Shown: piece after piece, positions 5,458 to 5,748 of the stretch | How positions within the stretch are numbered: position 1 is the first letter of the stretch | Layout: each line of letters begins with the position of its first letter | Origin: Xanthobacteraceae bacterium | GTDB lineage: Bacteria; Pseudomonadota; Alphaproteobacteria; Rhizobiales; Xanthobacteraceae | Length of the DNA: 5,748 nt | Reading direction: 5' to 3' | NCBI GenBank assembly: GCA_030039655.1 | Contig: JASHVC010000413.1 | Coordinates: 1-5,748 of the forward strand | Position numbers and translations under genes: made by a program | The notes under the pieces: generated by a model | The model's database searches: none | Told to the model about the DNA's origin: nothing | The model's input: the letters and a program-made list of their open reading frames with translations, nothing else

Positions 5458-5748
5458 GGCCGAAAGCCTTCGAAAATCATCTGGTCGGCCCAGCGCTCGG
5501 CGGTCTCCCGCTCGGCCGCGGTTCGCACCGCCCAGGTCAGCAGCGGCAAGCCAAAAACGTGCCGCGCCGCCAAGGGCGCCAGCGCCGGCAGATCGGCGAC
5601 CGCATACGCGACGAATTGCGGCCGCGACGTCAAGGCCGTGAGCAGGTAGCCCATGCCGTGACGCATCCAACCCGGCATCAGGTCCCAATAGGGATGCGGC
5701 CGGTATTTGGCGGCTACAATCCCGCACACAAGGCGGGGGGACTTTTGC
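5454..5748 (-). CDS. Glycerophosphodiester phosphodiesterase, C-terminal part (runs off the edge)
   Basis: The reading frame is open from the right edge to the TGA at 5456-5454, giving the last 97 residues of a protein. It matches the C-terminal third of the GDPD family (PF03009), TIM-barrel metal-dependent enzymes that hydrolyse glycerophosphodiesters to sn-glycerol 3-phosphate and an alcohol. Diagnostic is the end: GLPLLTWAVRTAAERE then ERWADQMIFEGFRP, corresponding to the last barrel strands (the W-x-V-R/N-T strand and the D-x-I-I/F-x-E/D strand). GIVAAKYRPHPYWDL near the edge also fits the Hyphomicrobiales members. The N-terminal catalytic His and Glu residues lie outside the window and cannot be checked. 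Its stop overlaps the start of the FemAB-like gene by ATGA, so the two are translated from one message. An apparent GTG start at 5729 is internal: the frame continues upstream as QKSPRL. Confidence 0.85.
   Translation of the reverse strand, partial: QKSPRLVCGIVAAKYRPHPYWDLMPGWMRHGMGYLLTALTSRPQFVAYAVADLPALAPLAARHVFGLPLLTWAVRTAAERETAERWADQMIFEGFRP

Noticed and set aside
5458..5727. Ninety-residue N-terminal extension of the FemAB-like protein
   Set aside because: It lies entirely over the phosphodiesterase C-terminus in another frame; the ATGA junction gives a natural start at 5457.
1..5748. Insertion sequence, prophage, CRISPR or defence system
   Set aside because: No transposase, integrase, regularly spaced repeats, target duplications or defence-type domains are visible; all recognised genes are chromosomal housekeeping or envelope types.

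Overview
The window comes from a GC-rich alphaproteobacterium, most likely a Hyphomicrobiales member near the Bradyrhizobium/Rhodopseudomonas/Xanthobacteraceae group. This rests on gene content: a PopZ-family (DUF2497) polar organizer beside a TolC-type outer-membrane protein and a PCMT-like methyltransferase, and a FemAB-like (DUF482) acyltransferase fused by overlap to a glycerophosphodiesterase. The species call is inference.

Layout. Positions 1-215 hold no gene I can name. A tRNA-Cys(GCA) with an encoded CCA end lies on the minus strand (216-289), with a plausible sigma70-type promoter at 338-366 and a leader hairpin between. Diverging from it on the plus strand are three genes: a divergent protein-L-isoaspartate methyltransferase homologue (552-1205), a TolC-family outer-membrane efflux/secretion protein with a signal peptide (1437-2870), and a PopZ-family protein (3124-3678). 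The leaders of the first two genes each contain a perfect inverted repeat (11 bp and 10 bp arms, both with 7-nt loops). The leader of popZ contains a CtrA-like half-site next to a possible promoter.

The right half is a convergent minus-strand cluster: the C-terminal part of a glycerophosphodiester phosphodiesterase (running off the right edge), a 429-residue FemAB-like/DUF482 protein whose ATG overlaps the upstream stop (ATGA), and a small HIT-family nucleotide hydrolase 31 bp further on. PopZ and HIT end tail to tail, only 29 bp apart.

How the genes fit together: methyltransferase-like, TolC and PopZ genes are a recurring alphaproteobacterial neighbourhood (efflux/secretion plus pole organisation), although no shared pathway is proven. 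The minus-strand trio looks co-transcribed and translationally coupled, but its joint function is unknown. I see no mobile element, CRISPR array, prophage or defence system. The best leads are the loss of the usual catalytic TIS-type motif in the methyltransferase homologue, the leader inverted repeats, and the uncharacterised phosphodiesterase/FemAB-like/HIT cluster.
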